Made by a program: the position numbers and the translations under genes. DNA of 8,784 bases from an uncultured Desulfotignum sp. (GTDB lineage Bacteria; Desulfobacterota; Desulfobacteria; Desulfobacterales; Desulfobacteraceae), in assembly GCA_937951975.1 (NCBI GenBank), contig CALGAJ010000402.1, positions 1 to 8,784 of the forward strand, in the 5' to 3' direction. Position 1 is the first letter of the stretch, and each line of letters opens with the position of its first letter. The notes beneath the pieces are model-generated. The model was not told the DNA's origin. It ran no database searches and saw only the letters and a list, made by a program, of their open reading frames with translations. Below are positions 5,953 through 8,784 of the stretch, piece by piece.

Positions 5953-7869
5953 ATGATATCCCACAACCAGACACCCGCTTTTTTCGGATGGACCGGCACC
6001 ATCCTGCATGTCAATCTGTCTGACGGCGCCGTCACCCGGATGGCCACCCCGGTTTATTCGGACAAGTATCTGGGGGGCCGGGGCATTGCCACCCGCCTGT
6101 ACTGGGAAATGGCTTCGCCGGACACCGAAGCCCTGGCACCGGACAACCCGCTGATTTTCATGACCGGCCCCCTGGGAGCCACCGGGGCCCAGGGGGCTTC
6201 CCGGTTCGTGGTGGCCGGCAAATCCCCCATGACCCTGCCCGAAGGATTCTGCTGCGGCAACCTGGGCGGTTTTTTCGGGCCGTATCTCAAGCGGGCCGGA
6301 TTTGACGGCCTGGTGGTCACGGGCCGGGCCGACCGGCCGGTGTATCTGTCCATCGAGGACGGCAACGTAAGGATCATGGATGCGGCCGATCTCCGGGGAC
6401 AGGGAGTGTCGGCGGTTCAGGAACGGCTCAGGAATCTCCACGGCCGTCATACCCGCATGATCACCACCGGCATCGCCGGGGAGAACCAATGCCGGTCCGC
6501 CAACATCATGACCGACAATGAAGGCAGTGCCACCGGCGGATTCGGCGCGGTCATGGGGTCCAAACGTCTCAAGGCGGTGGCGGTGAACGGGTCCGGCACC
6601 ATCCGGGCGGCCCATCCGGAACGGCTTAAAACTCTGAGCCGGAAGGCTGTTGAACTGAACCACAAAGACCCCATGTTTCTGCCGTTCAATCCCGATCAGG
6701 TGTGGCGGACCGGAAAATCAGGCTGCTTTCAGTGCGGGCTGGACTGTATGTACCGGAATCGGCTTCAGACTGCATCCGGACAGACTATGGTGCGAAAATG
6801 CCAGTCCATGTTCGTGTATTTTCCGTGGGTGGCCGGGCGGCCGGACCTGTCTTCCGAAATTGCTGTGACAGCCACCGGCATCTGCAATGACCGGTCCCTT
6901 TGCACCATGGAGATGACCAATATCCTTCACTGGCTGACCGCCTGCCACAAAGCCGGGGTGCTCACGGAAAAACAGACCGGCCTAAATATGTCCCGGCTGG
7001 GCACCCTGGAATTTTTCACGGATCTGGCGGACATGATCAGCCGCCGACAGGGGTTCGGGGATATTCTGGCCCAAGGGCTGCTCCGGGCCGGAAAAACCCT
7101 GGGACCGGAAGCCAGGGCCCGATTCGCCCCGGAGGTCTCCGGGGTGGGGGACGGAGCCACCTATTCCGCCAGGGAATATCTCATGAACGGGCTGTTGTAT
7201 GCGTTTTCCCCCAGGCAGCCCATTGCCATGCTCCACGAGGTCAGCCGGCTCACCGGGCTGTGGGTGATGCACGGCAATGATCCGAAAAGCGCTCCGGTCT
7301 CCAACGAGGTGTTCCGAAAGGCCGCAACCCGGTTCTGGGGCCATGAAAGCGCCTGGGATCTGATGACCCATGAGGGCAAGGCCCATGCCGCCGTCAGGAT
7401 CATGGACCGGACCTTAGCCAAGGACAGTCTGGGGCTGTGCGATTCCTGCTGGCCGGTGATGGTGTCCTGGCACACCCCGGATCATGTGGGTGATCCGGAT
7501 CTGGAAGCCCGCACGTTCAATGCGGTCACCGGCATGGACATGGATGATGCGGGACTTCATACCATGGGCGAACGGATTTTCAACCTGGAACGGCTGATCC
7601 ATGTCCGGGAGGGGCACCGGCCCCTTGTGGACGATGATGTGGCCCCATACAACTATACCGAACCGGTTCAGACCGTGTTCATGAATCCCGACGTGCTGGT
7701 GCCGGGACCGGGGGACCGGGTGCTCACCCGCAAAGGCATGACCCTGGGCAAAGAGCAGTTTGCCGCCATGCGCAAAGAGTTCTATCATTTGCGCAGATGG
7801 GACCCGGATACCGGGGTGCAGCGGCCGGACACACTGGAACGCCTGGACCTGCCCGGCCGGGATGGATAA
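5953..7869 (+). CDS. Aldehyde ferredoxin oxidoreductase (AOR) family protein, tungsten/molybdenum pterin enzyme, substrate unknown
   Basis: AOR-family enzymes are cytoplasmic tungsten or molybdenum bis-pterin proteins with one [4Fe-4S] cluster. They mostly oxidise aldehydes to acids with ferredoxin as electron acceptor, or run the reverse reaction. The 638-residue protein shows the N-terminal domain GGRGIATRLYWEM at 41-53, TGPLGATG at 71-78, SRFVVAGKSP at 83-92, GGFFGPYLKRAGFDGLVV at 105-122 and GAVMGSKRLKAVAV at 198-211. The cluster ligands are C258-x2-C261-x3-C265 plus C496 in DSLGLCDSC, which matches the family's second pterin motif DxxGLC. Family length is about 600-650. Odd points are GG preceded by T194 where GRGG or GRTG is usual, NDRSLC at 312-317 in place of a DxxGLD-type motif, and no clear counterpart of the catalytic Glu of Pyrococcus AOR. 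H428 may match its active-site His. No ferredoxin or electron-transfer partner gene lies beside it. BamB-like and other subfamilies remain possible. A weak -10-like TATGAT at 5916-5921 lacks a good -35 box, so it may be read through from coaE. Confidence 0.93.
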   Translation: MISHNQTPAFFGWTGTILHVNLSDGAVTRMATPVYSDKYLGGRGIATRLYWEMASPDTEALAPDNPLIFMTGPLGATGAQGASRFVVAGKSPMTLPEGFCCGNLGGFFGPYLKRAGFDGLVVTGRADRPVYLSIEDGNVRIMDAADLRGQGVSAVQERLRNLHGRHTRMITTGIAGENQCRSANIMTDNEGSATGGFGAVMGSKRLKAVAVNGSGTIRAAHPERLKTLSRKAVELNHKDPMFLPFNPDQVWRTGKSGCFQCGLDCMYRNRLQTASGQTMVRKCQSMFVYFPWVAGRPDLSSEIAVTATGICNDRSLCTMEMTNILHWLTACHKAGVLTEKQTGLNMSRLGTLEFFTDLADMISRRQGFGDILAQGLLRAGKTLGPEARARFAPEVSGVGDGATYSAREYLMNGLLYAFSPRQPIAMLHEVSRLTGLWVMHGNDPKSAPVSNEVFRKAATRFWGHESAWDLMTHEGKAHAAVRIMDRTLAKDSLGLCDSCWPVMVSWHTPDHVGDPDLEARTFNAVTGMDMDDAGLHTMGERIFNLERLIHVREGHRPLVDDDVAPYNYTEPVQTVFMNPDVLVPGPGDRVLTRKGMTLGKEQFAAMRKEFYHLRRWDPDTGVQRPDTLERLDLPGRDG

Positions 7870-7876
7870 ACACCCG

Positions 7877-7905
7877 TTGACAGAATCACAAGAGATTTTT
7901 GTAAT
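7877..7905 (+). promoter_or_regulatory. Strong candidate sigma-70-type promoter for the SDR gene
   Basis: A perfect -35 TTGACA (7877-7882), a 17-bp spacer and a -10 box TGTAAT (7900-7905; 5 of 6 consensus bases) fit within the 68-bp gap between the AOR and SDR genes. The predicted start near 7912 leaves a leader of about 26 nt that still contains the AGGA ribosome site. The SDR gene can thus be expressed apart from the AOR gene. Confidence 0.6.
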
Positions 7906-7937
7906 CGAAAACCCCCATTGATCAGGATATTTTCCCC

Positions 7938-8714
7938 ATGAATCTGACCGAATTTTCCATGGACTATTTTTCTTTGAAAGGAAAAACAGCCGTTGTCACC
8001 GGCGGCAACACCGGACTGGGACAGGCCTTTTCCATGGCCCTGGCCAAAGCCGGTGCCGATATCTTCATTGCCGGCATGATCGAGGAACCCGGAGAAACCC
8101 GGGACATGCTTGAAGCCCAGGGCGTGAACACCGGGTTTCTGACCGTTGACATGACGCAACCCCGTGCCTGTGAACAGATCATGGATCACTGTCTGGACAC
8201 CTTCGGAAATCTGGACATCCTGGTGAACAACGCGGGCATCTGCCGGCTCAATTCCGTGCTGGATTTTGACCGGAACGACTGGGACCCCATGATATCGGTC
8301 AACCTGACCGCCGCGTTTGAGATGAGCCGGGAAGCGGCAAAGCACATGATCCCGAAAAAAAGCGGCAAGATCATCAACATATGCTCCCTGTTTTCCTATC
8401 TGGGGGGACGGATGTCACCGGCCTATGCCGCTTCCAAGCACGCCCTGGCCGGGCTGACCAAAGCCTACTGCGATGAACTGGCGGAACATAACATCCAGGT
8501 CAACGGCATTGCACCGGGATATTTTGCCACGGCCATCACGGAACAGACCCGGTGCAATCCAATTTCCAATCAGCGGGTCCTGGACCATATCCCGGCCGGC
8601 CGATGGGGGGATACGGCGGACCTTATGGGGGCTGCGGTGTTTCTGGCTTCCCGGGCATCTGATTACGTGAACGGCCATATTCTGGTGGTGGACGGCGGCT
8701 ACCTGATGCGGTAG
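7938..8714 (+). CDS. Short-chain dehydrogenase/reductase, KduD-like (2-dehydro-3-deoxy-D-gluconate 5-dehydrogenase / gluconate 5-dehydrogenase group)
   Basis: This is a classical SDR that would interconvert a hydroxyl and a keto group with NAD(P)(H). The 258-residue protein has the cofactor motif TGGNTGLG at 21-28, NNAG at 97-100, and the catalytic set N122, S150, Y163 and K167 (Y-x3-K). The closest relative I recognise is E. coli KduD: FSLKGKTAVVTG, KIINICS, IAPGYFAT and, near the end, HIPAGRWGDTADLMG and SDYVNGHILVVDGGYLMR line up almost residue for residue, and the length is close (KduD 253). KduD acts in uronate and pectin breakdown, but no kduI, kdgK or uronate gene is visible, so the substrate is open. 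The chosen ATG has AGGA 10 nt upstream. An in-frame ATG at 7959 would start at MDYFSLKG but lacks a ribosome site. It lies 68 bp after the AOR gene and has its own promoter. Confidence 0.92.
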   Translation: MNLTEFSMDYFSLKGKTAVVTGGNTGLGQAFSMALAKAGADIFIAGMIEEPGETRDMLEAQGVNTGFLTVDMTQPRACEQIMDHCLDTFGNLDILVNNAGICRLNSVLDFDRNDWDPMISVNLTAAFEMSREAAKHMIPKKSGKIINICSLFSYLGGRMSPAYAASKHALAGLTKAYCDELAEHNIQVNGIAPGYFATAITEQTRCNPISNQRVLDHIPAGRWGDTADLMGAAVFLASRASDYVNGHILVVDGGYLMR

Positions 8715-8715
8715 A

Positions 8716-8745
8716 ATGCCAAAGGCATCAGAACATCATCTGATG
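8716..8745. repeat. Two overlapping hairpins after the SDR stop codon
   Basis: ATGCC-AAA-GGCAT (8716-8728) and CATCAG-N8-CTGATG (8726-8745) are both perfect inverted repeats and share bases 8726-8728, so they cannot form together. They lie directly downstream of the SDR stop codon. No T-run follows on the plus strand, so this is not a classical intrinsic terminator. It may stabilise the transcript end or act as a weak terminator. Confidence 0.4.
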
Positions 8746-8784
8746 TGCCGGAAGAAAACAGACCCGGCCAGGCAACGAACCCGG

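Noticed and set aside
5743..6663. Open frame of 306 codons on the minus strand across the coaE end and the AOR gene
   Set aside because: It lies opposite the strongly conserved N-terminal half of the AOR protein; the His-, Gly- and Pro-rich translation is typical of a GC-rich antisense frame.
7692..7705. GCTGGTGC in the AOR gene as a Chi site
   Set aside because: It differs from E. coli GCTGGTGG by one base. I saw no exact Chi on either strand by eye, and the Chi of this organism is unknown.

Overview
The window comes from an anaerobic bacterium, most likely a deltaproteobacterial sulfate reducer of the Desulfobacteraceae type. This is an inference from a tungsten/molybdenum aldehyde ferredoxin oxidoreductase (AOR) family protein next to a RecBCD-type repair operon, the fairly GC-rich coding style, and the general look of the proteins; no rRNA or other marker gene is present. 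Five protein-coding genes fill almost all of the window. There are no tRNA or rRNA genes, no CRISPR array, no insertion sequence and no phage gene.

Left half, minus strand: an exodeoxyribonuclease V operon. recC (1398-4922) is complete and comes first. recB follows after a 2-bp gap and runs off the left edge, so only its first 465 codons (1-1395) are visible. recD is not in the window; it could lie beyond the left edge. The recB ribosome binding site is built into the last codons of recC, so the two are probably translationally coupled.

Centre: a divergent intergenic region (4923-5180) holds a good sigma-70-like promoter for recC, with a short inverted repeat just upstream of it, and a weaker promoter for coaE with a perfect short palindrome in its spacer. 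coaE (5181-5894) encodes dephospho-CoA kinase, the last step of CoA synthesis.

Right half, plus strand: an AOR-family oxidoreductase (5953-7869) that keeps the four cysteines for the [4Fe-4S] cluster but departs from the usual family pattern at several cofactor and active-site positions. It is followed by a short-chain dehydrogenase/reductase that closely resembles KduD (7938-8714), which has its own strong-looking promoter. The two may act in one pathway of sugar-acid, aldehyde or alcohol metabolism, but the sequence does not fix the substrate. The last 70 bases carry two overlapping hairpins and no gene.

I did not find a convincing undescribed multi-gene system. The best leads are the divergent AOR-family enzyme, its pairing with a KduD-like dehydrogenase, the RecC positions that correspond to Chi-recognition residues, and the two candidate operators in the recC/coaE intergenic region.
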